Shown here in pieces: positions 1-10,369 of a DNA stretch of 64,000 nucleotides (the stretch's first letter is position 1; each line of letters starts with the position of its first letter). Under the pieces are notes generated by a model. It searched no databases. It had not been told where the DNA came from and worked only from the letters and a program-made list of their open reading frames with translations. The stretch lies in the NCBI GenBank assembly GCA_004329165.1, contig CM014737.1, forward strand, positions 3,078,830-3,142,829, given 5' to 3'. Position numbers and translations under genes: made by a program. The DNA comes from Spatholobus suberectus (taxonomy: Eukaryota; Streptophyta; Magnoliopsida; Fabales; Fabaceae).

Positions 1-120
1 CAACCCTATAGCTTTTTCGATTTGGCTTCACCAGATGTCCCTAGAAGCGAAAGGCCTACATACATGGAAGTGGTAGAAGCAACTCGAGTTCTACCACTAA
101 CCATGTGGCTAGAGATTTAG
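1..120 (+). pseudogene. C-terminal end of an open frame, unidentified
   Basis: Frame 1 is open from the window edge to a TAG at 118-120, giving 39 codons rich in acidic and hydrophobic residues. I do not recognise it. What follows (gaccagctta near 181) resembles the sequence after the ORF at 55271-55642 (gaccagccta near 55661), so both may be the 3' coding end of one LTR-element family. The start lies outside the window, and a chance open frame cannot be excluded. Confidence 0.25.
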
Positions 121-533
121 GTTTTGGAAAGGAGATCCGTTTTAAGTTGTCCTTGTTTTATGGGGTGAGTTAGTTGTTACGACCAGCTTAGGAATGTCCA
201 TATGTATAAACCCCTTTCCTTTTTTTTGGTTGCAATCGTAGGATGGTCACCTGTATGGCACACACACTCACCTTTTTAGCTTGGTCTTTTGTATGCATGT
301 AGTTTTGACAGTTATGTGATTTTTGAAATTTATATATTTCATGACTATTGGTGCAGATTGGGTCTTTATCATGAGTTGCCTTAAATATTTGGAAGGTGTG
401 TTTTAAATAAAGGGAAAAAAAATTCTTACCCTTTTCTAAAGAGAATTAACAGGAATAGGTTTTCATAATTATAATCAAATTAAATATGGAGATGTAATAG
501 AGTTTTCCTGTGACGAAGTTGGGTCATTACACA
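121..533 (+). repeat. LTR-like 3' region of a retroelement
   Basis: This stretch shares its order of landmarks with 55643-56036: a gaccagcYta motif, a T-rich spacer, gagttttc, then an end of the form gggtcRtta. That suggests the 3' part of an LTR of the family whose ends read TGTAACGACC and GGGTCGTTAYA. Similarity is patchy and there is no coding capacity. Confidence 0.35.
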
Positions 534-1268
534 CACCAACAATCACTAACATAGAACAACCAATAGTAAGCTTCCTTTACCTCTTAGAGCCTTTGAGATT
601 TGAATAATGGAAGAGAATAGAAAAAGGAAAATGGAACCCTTGAGCCAAATCCAAGGGATATCCCTACAACCACAATACCCATACCCAAATCCATCAATAC
701 ATAACAAAAATCTCAGATTAAATCAAAGTTTTCTCACACCTCCAACAAAGACCCACAAAAATCCAGAGAGAAAGGGGAATAACTCACCAATTTGGGGCAA
801 TCGTGGTTCTACACGAGAAAGAAGAAGAAGAAGAAAAGGAAATGGGTCTTGGATCAAGCCTTAATCTTAAGGAGAGCTGGGAAAGCCTTGAGAGAATTTA
901 AGACGCTCCTACACGCGTTGGCGAACATATGGGAGGAGAAGAAGGCCTTGCCTCTTTGTAAAAGGGTCATGGGCCTTAAGACGGAGTATTGGGCTTACTA
1001 AGGCCTATCTCTATCTTTCTAACAATTTAAGACCCAAACTAACTCGAAATCACGACTCTTCACTAAGCCAATTGAGATATCACCAACAAAGACATTTGGC
1101 TCAATATTTTTTCTAATTCCACAACTCAAATCAGAACTTCCAAGGCAACACAACATAAAACAACAAACACACATCTACAATTTATTTATTAATTTTTAAC
1201 TACAAAACTAAATTTAATTTCTGCTTTCAAATTATTAAACTACTAAATCACACATTAAGAAAACACTG
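534..1268 (+). repeat. LTR leader-like fragment
   Basis: Landmarks match 54715-55262: a ctttacctY...gcYttYgaRat block, an A/G-rich agagag stretch, a TTTAGACC-like section, and an end reading cattaagaaaacac in both. The small ORFs at 607-864 and 792-1001 are low-complexity and match no family. Probably a rearranged piece of the same LTR family as the preceding block. Confidence 0.35.
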
Positions 1269-2611
1269 GTCTTACACTATTGATAATGTACCTAAAAAAA
1301 TTACTATTGATAAAGAAATCATGCATGTTAGATTACATTTTATATTTCAAATTCTTATTTGTCATTTTTAATATATTTATTTTATTTATTTCAAGAAATT
1401 AAAATTGTAATATTAAATCATAAGTATCAAAATCATGATATGTTTATTTTGGACATATTAAAATCATGATATTAAATAATGAAATTAAATTTATAAGTCT
1501 AAATAATATAATTAGACCCAAATCATGATATTAAAATTGTGTTGTGGCAAATTAATTGAATTTCTCTATTCTTTTTGTCACTATGATACAAAATTGCATT
1601 TCTTACATTAAAATAAATATCTTACTCCGATTTTTGAACTTAAATTATTAGAAAATTTAAATATAAATTAAAAGTTAAAATTTGAAATCATTCATGTTTA
1701 GCACATGAAATTTAATGATAAAATATTTATAATAAAAATAATTGTTTTTTAAAAAATTGAATGTTTCAGTTATGAACATTGCTAATTGGAAAAACAATCA
1801 TTCTCAAATAAAAAAAATATTATTTTGTACAAAATTATTTTTTGTCAAATTTACACAGTGTAATTTATCTCAAAATCTATTTTATATATTTTGATATTTT
1901 TAAAATTAATATTTATTTTAAAAATGGGTGTCAAGTCATTTTTGTGGTATGTGTATTTCGTGCATATGGTTTTTGTATTGAATAGCAACATTGTTTTCAA
2001 ATCAAGATGTATAATTTGATTAATTTAATAATATATATCAATGACGATACTTACTTTAATTACCTAAATAAAAATAATAAACATTACCATGTGACATCTG
2101 CGCACGTAACAAATTCATCGCGTGTGTGTATGTGCGTGTGTGTAAAAACCTACACTAAATCTAAAACCTCAGTACATATTAATCATATGCTTTATCATAT
2201 CTTATATATATTAGCTTTGAACTTTAATGAATCAACTACGATAATTTTGACATATTATTATATTATATTATTTAGCACTCATAATTACAATATTATATCA
2301 TATTATATTATTAAATTGTAAATATATATTTATTATTTATTACAAAAAGATTTGTAAAAGAAAATTTATTTTTTAATAATTTATGTAAATAATTGTTGAA
2401 AAAATTAATCAATCAAATAACTCAAATAATGTAATTTATTATTTTAAGTTAACAAATTAATTAATTGATTAGAATAAAACATATCAAAATTAACTTAATT
2501 ATATATATGTTATTATTTATTGCAGGAAAATTTATTAAAAAAATAATTTATTAATGATTTTCATAAATAATAAAAGAAGAATCAACTATCATTGTATCTA
2601 CAAACAATTTA
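1269..2611. other. AT-rich intergenic DNA, no gene seen
   Basis: Strongly AT-rich, with poly-A/T runs and a short GT-rich patch near 2120-2145. The 104-codon frame at 2007-2321 is AT-driven, rich in N, Y and I, and has no recognisable domain. I see no RNA gene and no transposon terminus. Confidence 0.6.
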
Positions 2612-3084
2612 CAGAGATGCTATGAGCTAGACTAACTTTACCAGCTTTTTCTATTTGTTGGATTGCATGAAACTGAACTTTTATATACTTAGTCCATTCA
2701 AAGATACCCATTTAGTTACATAACTAGTTAGTTAAGTTTGTTGTGCAAGTTAGACATTCTATTCAGGCGAGAATTCCCTTAATTTTTTTTAATAAGATAC
2801 TGGGTTCCTACTTCCATGTTGGACAAGAGTTCTAGTGATGGTAATGGTTGATTTATGATCATCCCACAAAAAATAGCTTCATTTCAATTTTTTCCAAATT
2901 TAGTTCTATTTTTCTTATTCAAATAGCTTAATTTGCTGTTGAGACATCTTTGACTTATGTAGAGAATTGAGTTGAGAGCTACTGCTTGTTTTTGTTTATC
3001 ATATTAACAAACACCACTTTGTTTCTACATAGATGAAATATGATGCATCATGCATGACTTGTCATAAAAATGTAGAGTTTTGTT

Positions 3085-3280
3085 TCTCAAGAATTTAACT
3101 CACAAGTTTGATTAATTTTTATTCCAAGTACTAAAAGAACATCATTAGTTAGTTTTGGACTTGTGGAAGGGTCCACTATGATCTTATATCTTTCCTTTGA
3201 CATCGAGTATTCTACATTATCTACGGTCACTTTGGAGATGCACTTCTTGTCCATTTTCACGAAGTTGTTTGCATGAGAAG
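3085..3280 (-). pseudogene. Ty1-copia protease / pre-integrase remnant, C-terminal part
   Basis: Read on the minus strand, this corresponds to the part of a copia polyprotein just after the protease active-site region: the SKVTIGN-like and FVKMDK-like segments seen better at 33843-34073. Frames are broken. The solo LTR at 3281-4367 separates it from its N-terminal half at 4368-4640. Confidence 0.55.
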
Positions 3281-4367
3281 TGAAGAAGCAAGAAGAAGAT
3301 TACTTTTGCCCCTAAGGACGTTTAATATAATTTTGATGATTTAACCTCTTGATGAGTGCAAAGTTATAATGTGTGTTTATGCATGTGTGTGTGGTTGTGT
3401 GGCTTGCATGATTTATCTTTATCCTTGATGAAATGATAGTGATGAGCTCAAAATTTAAGACTTAAAGGATTAACAAATTGGTAACATGTTTTTTTGTAGT
3501 CTAAAATTGAGTTTAGAAAAAAATAATTGGATAAAACATAGTTTTAAATTGATAGGAAGTGAAAGCTATATATTAAAGCTTTAGAAGAATTCAATCTTAT
3601 GTTTAAAAACCATTTAATCGGATAAATTAGCTTTGTAATCGGTTAAAACCGTTGGAAAATGCACAAACAGAGAAGAAATACCCTGTTTTAACTAGTTACA
3701 TTGATATGTCATCAGTTACATAGTTTCAGTTTTAATTAGTTACAATATTATGCAATCAGTTATTTCTACTATAACTAGTTACATAATTCCGTAACTAGTT
3801 ATATTTTTATAAAAAAAAATTTATCCTATGCGAAAATAACTAGTTACAAAGCTATGTAACTATTTATTCTAACAAAGAAGAAATAGAATACATATTGTTT
3901 TAACTGGTTACAAACGAAAATAACTAGTTAATTCCATTGAAACTTCATTTTCCAGATTTCAAATAACAAAATAACTGATTACAAGTCAAAATAACTAGTT
4001 ATTCTAATGGATTCTCCATAACAATAGAATTGTATAGTGATAATCCCAATCGGTTTGATAGGAAACTGGATATAGATTACAGTGGTGGTGATTGAACTAG
4101 TATAAATCTTATGTGTTCTTTCTTTTCCCCTACCCTCTTGTTGTATATTAAATCTTGATCTCTTTCATTTAAATTTATGAGGCTCTTTGCACAGTAAAAT
4201 CAAGATAATTGATCCAATTCTACATCATTCATATAACCAAATCAAAATGATTCAAAGTTTTTGGAAAATCTAGTTATTCATTGTTAAAAAGAGATTGGGA
4301 ATTCTTGAAAATTTTTAAAGATCCAATCCACCCCCCCCCCCCTTCTTGGATCCAGCCCTTTTATTCA
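3281..4367 (+). mobile_element. Solo LTR, SIRE-like (Ty1-copia)
   Basis: The 1087-bp block begins TGAAGAAGCAAG, ends CCTTTTATTCA (TG...CA) and is absent at this position from the paralogous copies near 30193 and 34030. Flanking pentamers AGAAG (3276-3280) and ATAAG (4368-4372) match at 4 of 5 bases, as expected for an aged target duplication. A poly-C tract (4331-4342) before the 3' end, the length of about 1 kb and the internal AACTAGTTAC motifs fit soybean SIRE LTRs. No internal region remains, which points to LTR-LTR recombination. Confidence 0.75.
3685..4012. repeat. Dispersed AACTAGTTAC / TAACTGRTTA motif cluster
   Basis: At least eight near-palindromic 10-mers of the form aactRgttac or its complement occur at irregular spacing inside the solo LTR. 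Such arrays are typical of LTR U3 regions in this family. The spacing is not regular enough for a satellite. Confidence 0.6.
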
Positions 4368-4640
4368 ATAAGTAATTTTATTTTTGTATCCTTTGTTTAT
4401 CAACCATGTATCCATGTTGCTCTCTACAGCATAACAGTTGGTAACAAAGAGTTCCTCTTCACCATGCTCTTGATATTTTGTAACTTGAACTTGTTGTCCT
4501 TGTTGGTTTTCTTTGTTTTGCATACCTTTTCCATGTCATAGGGGTTTTTAGGCTTTGTACTTCACTCTAGCTCTATATCAATAGAACTTTTCAGAATGAC
4601 TTCTCTTTTTGTAAGGATAAGGGGGTCACTTGACATTTCT
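4368..4640 (-). pseudogene. Ty1-copia gag zinc-knuckle / protease remnant, N-terminal part
   Basis: The minus-strand reading matches the better copies at 30200-30425 and 34030-34265: a degenerate zinc-knuckle segment with a LGH-like core, a Gln-rich linker, then the WLIxxGC-type start of the retropepsin region. Several frame breaks are present. It was contiguous with 3085-3280 before the solo LTR inserted. Confidence 0.55.
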
Positions 4641-4830
4641 TTTAACATTGTTATGCTTTTCACTATCTTTTTCTTCTTTATTTATGTTTTCTCCAAGTCT
4701 TTTCCTTCCTGCTTTGTTGCTAGATTACTTCTTTGGCAACTTTGAATGAAAAGATCCTTCAACGACTAATCAATAATTATTGGCTATTGCCCTATTCTAC
4801 TTCTAAGCTTGCAATTGGATCTCCAAATAC

Positions 4831-4953
4831 CCTTTTAACTCTTGTTTGATAAGTTTGTTTATGTTGATAGTTGATTTCTGATTGTAAACTTATATGAATC
4901 ATTAGTATAATTCAAATATATATATATATATATATATGTACGTATATATGTAT
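4831..4953. repeat. Spacer with TA microsatellite
   Basis: Unique AT-rich sequence followed by a TA run at about 4916-4937. It lies immediately outside the left arm of the inverted repeat. Confidence 0.7.
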
Positions 4954-5115
4954 GTATTATACATCTTTCAAAGATCCAAATTTTCTTTGCTTGCGGTGAC
5001 TTTCTTCAATATTTCAACTTACATTTTGAACATTAACCTTATGAAACTATAATCATCAAGCATGAAATAGAGTCCAAGATCACACATAAAACCAATGCAA
5101 GATCTAACATCATGG

Positions 5116-5152
<37 letters not shown>

Positions 5153-5442
5153 TATATATATGTACATATATATATGTACATATATACATGTATATATATG
5201 TATATAATATAAATATATATACATATATATATACATGTGTATGTACATACACATGTATATATACATTTATATACACATATATGTATATGTACATACATAT
5301 GTGTATATATACACATGTATATATATATAATCATGGTTGATGATTATAGTTTCGTAAGGTCAATGTTCAAAATGTGAGTTGAAGTACTGAAGAAAGTCAC
5401 CGCAAGTAAAGACAGTTTGGATCTTTGAAAGCTGTATAATAC
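4954..5442. repeat. Long inverted repeat with TA-rich loop
   Basis: The left arm (4954-5057) and right arm (5339-5442) are both 104 bp and reverse-complementary, with 9 mismatches by eye (about 91%). Five of the nine become G:U pairs in a plus-strand transcript. The 281-bp loop contains a TA run and further self-complementary alternating TA/GTAC sequence. The short frames here are microsatellite artefacts. It could be a foldback transposon, a hairpin RNA source, or an inverted duplication. Confidence 0.85.
5118..5330. repeat. TA / GTACATATATATAT compound microsatellite
   Basis: A pure TA run (about 5120-5147) is followed by two to three copies of a roughly 16-bp unit containing tatatatgtacatat, then irregular acatgtatat variants. 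The whole stretch is self-complementary and forms the loop of the flanking inverted repeat. Confidence 0.85.
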
Positions 5443-5690
5443 ATGAGACAAGAAACATAACCCTTGAAGACTAATTTTTCCAAGCATCATTTATTATTCT
5501 AAATTTTTGAGAAACAAATATATAAGAGCAAATTTATATTGACTGTAATTTATTCTCAACTTTTTGTGTCATTTATCTGTAAATTGTTTTTTAATCATAA
5601 TGCCTTTACAACAGTTCTCTCAATCGATAGCTAGAGTTCAACCAATAACTCTTAAAGTTATTATGAATTATTGAATTAAAAATTCTCGTC
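5443..5690. other. Intergenic DNA, no gene seen
   Basis: AT-rich sequence without coding signs. It probably forms the upstream region of the small membrane-protein exon at 5789. Confidence 0.5.
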
Positions 5691-5696
5691 ACTCCC

Positions 5697-5705
5697 TATA
5701 TATAT
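5697..5705 (+). promoter_or_regulatory. Candidate TATA box, small membrane-protein gene copy 1
   Basis: TATATATAT lies 84 bp before the ATG at 5789. A start site about 30 bp downstream would leave a 5' UTR of about 55-60 bp. Placement is by position only. Confidence 0.4.
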
Positions 5706-5788
5706 GTTGCCCTATTTAGTTAATTTCAAACAACTCGAGTACACGCAGTTGTCTAATCTTCTTTCTTGTCTTTATTTTCATCAACACA

Positions 5789-5905
5789 ATGAAGAATAAG
5801 GCTTATACTATTCTCATGGGCTTGTTGTTAGCTTCGATTGGAATTAAGTATCAAGTCTCAAACATCAATTCCTTCCAGCATTCAAGCCCTAAAACTGAGT
5901 ATTAA
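5789..5905 (+). pseudogene. Small membrane-protein gene, copy 1, first-exon fragment
   Basis: The ATG at 5789 opens a 38-codon frame starting MKNKAYTILMG that ends TAA at 5903-5905. It is the counterpart of the start of copy B (31788, MKHKAYTILMA) and copy A (28099). The N-terminus is a hydrophobic signal-anchor-like stretch. The rest of the gene, including the Trp-rich transmembrane segment, is missing. I do not recognise the family. It looks like a truncated paralogue without a stable product. Confidence 0.6.
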
Positions 5906-6474
5906 ACTAACTTTAGTATTAAACTAACTCCAAAACTGAGTGCTTAACTTCAAGATCACCACTACTTTTGCTGTCAAAATGTCTCCCTTAAAAGTCGTAC
6001 AACCTAACATTCCTTGAGGTTTATCCTTGAAACTAAACTTTTGTGTTCAAGGAGATGTTTAATGTGCTATGACCTAGACTAACTTTACTAGCTTTTTCTA
6101 TTTCTTGGATTACATGAAACAGAACTTTTATGTTCAAGGCGATGTTCAATGTGCTTTTACCGATCCTTCACTCATTAAAGGTGCTTCTGCCGATCCTTCA
6201 CTTTTTTTCTTTTTTTTTTAATTTATGGATTTTTTATGTGTATGTATCAATTTCAGATGTTCAAGGGTTTAAGTGTTCAATCTGGTTTCAATCTTTTTTT
6301 ATTTTTTGGTGGTGGTGGTGTTTCAAATGATGCAATTGGTGGGATTTATTGGACTTTGTGTAATTTGTTTTTGGTTATGAAGGATTAGAATAAGAACTTG
6401 CTAGTTTTTGTTTTTTGATTCTTTTTGAATAATTTAATTTGTGGAATCTTGTGTTTCAAGAGTCTACGGAAGCG
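5906..6474. other. Decayed segment and left flank of the Ty3-gypsy element
   Basis: 5940-6130 aligns with 29255-29460 and 33145-33375, including the block ending gctttttct. 6131-6195 has two copies of a ccgatccttcact-type sequence about 32 bp apart. From about 6200 to 6474 the sequence is T-rich and intron-like. Joined across the retroelement, it runs into the RRP5-like fragment at 12174. No intact gene. Confidence 0.45.
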
Positions 6475-6809
6475 TGATAGCAACATTGGGCCCAATAGGC
6501 CCAAAAGAGAGACACGGAAGCCCGATTGGATCAAGAATTCACAGAATGATTGTATTAGATCCTTTAGGGATATTTTCAAAATTACTTACCAATAATTCAC
6601 TGACAGACTATATCCAAGGATTTTCTAGAAGGTTGAGAGGACATGCCACTGGTAAGGCTATCCCACCTTCTAGGGTTCCTTTCTCTGTATTTAACCTTGA
6701 GTTATAATGAAATAAAGCAGAGAAGAATTTAGTGGTAGTATTTGTAGGTACCCGCAGCTAATAAATAGAAGCTAATGATGTATTGACATTATACCGTTAG
6801 AATCTATCA
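6475..6809 (+). repeat. 5' LTR of the Ty3-gypsy element
   Basis: TG...CA ends. A TATTTAA TATA-like motif lies near 6689 and AATAAA near 6711, consistent with U3-R-U5 layout. The following bases, ttggtgctttc (6810-6820), are the likely start of the primer-binding region; the tRNA is not identified. Confidence 0.92.
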
Positions 6810-6830
6810 TTGGTGCTTTCTAATTCTACC

Positions 6831-8240
6831 ATGTCTCCTAAATCCACCAAGAACCTCGAGGACATTCTCCTTATGGTGATAGAAAAACTCAAGGCCTTCC
6901 AAACGCAATAGGATTCTCGTCATGATCAATTCCAAACCATCATCACTCATCTAGTTGAAAAAATGTGCAACATATCCTTCAACCACACCTCCACTGAACA
7001 GAGTTGGTCCTTCTACTCCCCATTTCCAAGTTAGCCCTAATGGTACAGTTCATGCCATTAACTCGAACACTTCCATCCCTCCCCCTTTCAACCTCACTAA
7101 CCCTTTTTCACTGCCACCACCATTTCCACCCAACAATAATAGTAATTTTCCCCTACCAAAGCTCTAGATCCAACCCTTAACGACTTTGACCCTCTAGACT
7201 GGTTGTTTTAGGATGGCCAGTTCTTTGCCTTACACCAAGTGGTGCCAGACCAATACCTTCCTATGTTGGCTTTATTGGAAGGTCCCACATCGCTTGTCTC
7301 AATTCTTGTGGTGCACCTTATATATCTATTGGGCAACTTCACTTAATGCCAATTGGTTTTAAGATGGAATCTAACATGGTATCGAAGCCTATATGACCCA
7401 TCTTGGTAAATCACTTATTCTAGTAAGCTCGCCTATTCTAGTAGGCATCTGTGGAGGGGAGGTGTTGGAAGGTCCCACATTGCCTGCCTCAATTCTTAGG
7501 GTGCAACTTATATATCTATTGGGCAACTTCACTTAATGTCAATTGGTTTTTAGATGAAATCTAACAGGCTTTTTATATGCGCAATGAGGCCTTGCGATGG
7601 TTTAAATGGATGTTTCACAACCATTAACTCACAGATTAGGACTCTTTCACCCATGCTCTCAAACTTCGGTTTGGTATGTTTGCTTATAAGAATCACTAGG
7701 CAAAGTTGTTCAGGGTCCACCAATTTGGTTTAGTTCAAGAATACCAGTAAATATTCGAGTGTCTTTCAGATCGCATGGTGGGCCTTTCTCTAGAATTTTC
7801 TCTCAACTGTTTTATTTTAGGGCTCCTACCTGAAATTCATCGGGAACTAGCCATATTGAGACCATTCTCCATTCATCAAGCCATTGGTTTGGCTAAGCTT
7901 GTCGAAGCCAAGTTGAAGGACTCAAAGCCTAAACCTGCTTTTAGACAAACCTAATCCATTGCACCCACTTCATCCTTAAACCAAAACCTCATAGCTTCTA
8001 ACCCTATACCATCTCTTACCTAACACAACCAATAATCCTTTCCTATTAAATATCTCACTAACTTCCAAATCCAAGATTGTTGCATAAAAAGGCTTTGTTC
8101 TATCTATAATGAAAAGTATTACCCCAGTCACTATTGTCAAACAACACTATTCCCACTCCGTTTATGTGATGATCAGTCAGACCTTGAATTCACCCTTAAT
8201 CTAGATAATACCACTCCCCTTGACCCCCCCCCCTAGATAG
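6831..8240 (+). pseudogene. Ty3-gypsy gag, interrupted by a TRIM
   Basis: The ATG at 6831, 21 bp after the LTR, opens a frame (MSPKSTKNLED...) that stops after 26 codons at 6909. Gag-like reading resumes in other frames: a Pro-rich linker (about 6955-7167), then the retrotransposon-gag core around 7195-7272 and 7567-7640. There, the segment ending in a YLPMLAF-like string continues after the TRIM as YMRNEALRWFKW. Further fragments reach about 7900. Several stops make it non-coding. Confidence 0.75.
7273..7566 (+). mobile_element. TRIM (terminal-repeat retrotransposon in miniature)
   Basis: A 294-bp element with two 104-bp terminal repeats (7273-7376 and 7463-7566) of the form TRTTGGAAGGTCCCACAT...AATCTAACA. 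Directly after the first repeat, tggtatcgaagcc (7377-7389) resembles a methionine-tRNA primer-binding site. A purine tract, gtggaggggagg (7451-7462), precedes the second. GGCTT flanks it perfectly on both sides (7268-7272, 7567-7571). Removing it restores a continuous gag reading, so it inserted after the Ty3-gypsy element. It has no ORF and depends on proteins in trans. Confidence 0.92.
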
Positions 8241-8247
8241 ACCACCT

Positions 8248-8703
8248 TTGGATTCAACCTCACCTGCCATCCATTTTCAACTTTCACCTCAGGCCCTCAC
8301 AGGTAACCCTTCACCCCAAACACTCCATTTCAATGGTTTCATTTCAAGTCTCCCCATAACCATACTTATTGATATTAGAAGCTCATATAATACCCTGCAA
8401 CCCTACCTTGCACACCATCTTAACCTTCCCCTTACACCTATCACACCTTTCCCCGTTCTGGTCAAAAATGGCGATCACATTGTATGTTCTACAAAATATC
8501 AAGCCGTTCCCGTGTCAATCCAAAACCATTCCTTCGTGGTTCTAGTTCACTTATTACCAATAGAGGGGGTAGACTTAGTCCTAGGCATTGAAAGGCTTGG
8601 TACCTTGGGACCAATTCTTTTAGACTTCTCCATTCCTTCCATGACATTTAACCATCACAATCCACAAATCACTCTCACAGGGTCTTCGCCCAAACCACCA
8701 TGA
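8248..8703 (+). pseudogene. Ty3-gypsy aspartic protease domain
   Basis: A 151-codon open frame. Residues 35-50 contain the retropepsin-type ILID segment, but the active-site triad Asp-Ser/Thr-Gly has become Asp42-Ile-Arg, so catalysis is lost. A VDLVLGIERLGTLGPILLDF segment at about 109-128 matches the conserved C-terminal part of plant gypsy proteases. In life it would cut the polyprotein into Gag, RT and IN. Confidence 0.8.
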
Positions 8704-9008
8704 CATGCCACTTACCATCAATTCTGCCACTTACACCATACCGATTCTATAGCTTCCGTTCACATTCTCTCTATTATCCCCACCACTGTGGAGTCAACTT
8801 CACCACCTATAAATAACCCCTTACTCTCACTCCTTCCCACCTCCGTCCCATCTATAATTCGAGCCATTATCCTCAAATATTCCATATTTTTCTCCAAACC
8901 TCGTTGTCTACCTCCCCCCGACTTCATGACCACCATATCACCTTATTACCTAACTCAGCACCTGTCAATGTCAAACCATATCATTACCCCTATGCACACT
9001 AGAAAGCC

Positions 9009-9770
9009 TTGTTCCGTATCATTACAAAATTACTCCAAGACAGCCACATCGTCCCGAGTCACAACCCATTTTCTTCCCCAGTCTTATTAATGCAAAAGAA
9101 AGATAGCACTTGGTGCTTCTACATCAACTACCGTACCTTAAATTCCATCACCATTAAGGACTGCTTTCCTATACCCACGGTGGATGAGTTTTTGATGAAC
9201 TAGGAGCACCAAAATTTTCTCTAAAATTGATTTACACTCTGGCTACCACCAGATACACCTTCACCCTCCCGATACCCACAAAACAGCTTTTCAAAAAGTT
9301 GATGGGCACTACGAATTTTTGCTCATGCCCTTCGACTTGACCAACGCCCCATCCATATTCCAAGTTGCCATGAATGACCTTCTCAGGCTGTTTTTATGCT
9401 ACTTTGTTTTTTTTTATGACATATTGACTTACAGTCCTTCAATTGATACACATTTACAATATTTGGATCTGGTTTTAAATTTGCTAAGTACTAATCAATT
9501 TTATGCCAAGATTTCTAAATGTGTTTTTGCAGTGGAATCGATGGCTTATTTAGGCCACATTATTTCAGCCCAAGGAGTCCAACCAGACGCAGACAAGCTG
9601 CGAGCCATCGTTGAATGGCCCACACCTTTCTCTCTCACTGCCCTCTGCGTTTTCTTGGGCCTTACTAGATTCCATCATCAGTTCATCCAACACTACACAA
9701 CTCTCGCAATGCCTCTCACAGACTTACTCAAATCATCAGTTTTTACATGGTCAAACTTGGCTACATAAGC
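9009..9770 (+). pseudogene. Ty3-gypsy reverse transcriptase domain
   Basis: Fragments in shifting frames carry the order of RT motifs: a PVLLMQKKD and INYRTLN start (about 9080-9150), a DLHSGYHQI-type block (about 9230), then LLMPFDLTNAPSIFQ (9322-9366) and FFYDILTYS (about 9408-9434). The last corresponds to the catalytic FxDD motif with one Asp changed to Tyr. The thumb-like end (LGHIISAQGVQPDADKL) is well kept. Frameshifts near 9200 and 9300 and a stop at 9766 break it. Confidence 0.9.
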
Positions 9771-10200
9771 TTTTACAAAATTAAAAGAAGCCATAACCAC
9801 CGCATCAGTGCTTGCATTACCAAATTTTGAGCTTCCCTCCAAGGTTGAAATTGATGCTTCATCCCTTGCCATAGGTGTCATTCTCTCCCAAGCAGATCAC
9901 CCAATAGTGTTTTTTAGCAAAAAGATGTGTGCTCGCATGCAGGTCGCTTTAGCATACGCCAAAGAGATGTTTGCCATGACTGAATCTGTAAAAAAATGGC
10001 GCCAATATTTAATAGGGAGTACATTCAAGATTATAACAGATTAGAAAAGTCTAAAGTATTTGATGACTCGAGTGTTTCAGACACCTAAACAACAACGATG
10101 GGCTACAAAGCTACAAGGGTTTAATTATGAAATCATTTACAATCGAGTAGCGGATGCTCTTTCCCACTGTCATCATTCTTCCATTACACCACCAGCCACC
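9771..10200 (+). pseudogene. Ty3-gypsy RNase H domain
   Basis: The open stretch 9808-10044 carries a VEIDASSLAIGVILSQ-type start with the first catalytic Asp, a FFSKK segment and a conserved end (GSTFKIITD) closed by TAG at 10042. The frame then continues with a QTPKQQRW-like connection domain (10060-10165). The stop separates the domain from the integrase part. Confidence 0.85.
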
Positions 10201-10369
10201 TATTATGCTTTTTCCTTTACTATACCTGCACTTTTGACACAGCTTCGCCAACATTATTCTGAAACCAAAGAAGGTAGAAAATTGGTCAACACTTGTAGCA
10301 TAAACTCGCATACTTAGTTTCATGTTTCTCATGGCCTGGTTTATTTCAACAACAAAATTTTTATCCTTA

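Larger units (their letters stand above)
2612..4830 (+). repeat. Partial third copy of the 28-35 kb duplicated segment
   Basis: Aligns by eye with 29385-30640 and 33300-34480. It starts at a block ending gctttttct (2642-2658), passes through the antisense copia gag/protease remnant, and ends at ggctattgcc near 4783-4792, after which similarity is lost. A solo LTR (3281-4367) interrupts it. The promoter and first-exon part of the segment lies downstream at 5690-6130 instead of upstream, so this copy has been rearranged. Confidence 0.65.

Noticed and set aside
3685..4012. CRISPR-like array of AACTAGTTAC motifs
   Set aside because: Repeats are 10 bp, irregularly spaced, in both orientations and inside a plant LTR.
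5039..5340. Three overlapping ORFs (75-81 codons) with Tyr-Ile repeats
   Set aside because: They translate the TA/GTAC microsatellite in the hairpin loop; low complexity explains the open frames.
9693..9881. 62-codon minus-strand ORF
   Set aside because: Antisense to the Ty3-gypsy RT and RNase H junction.
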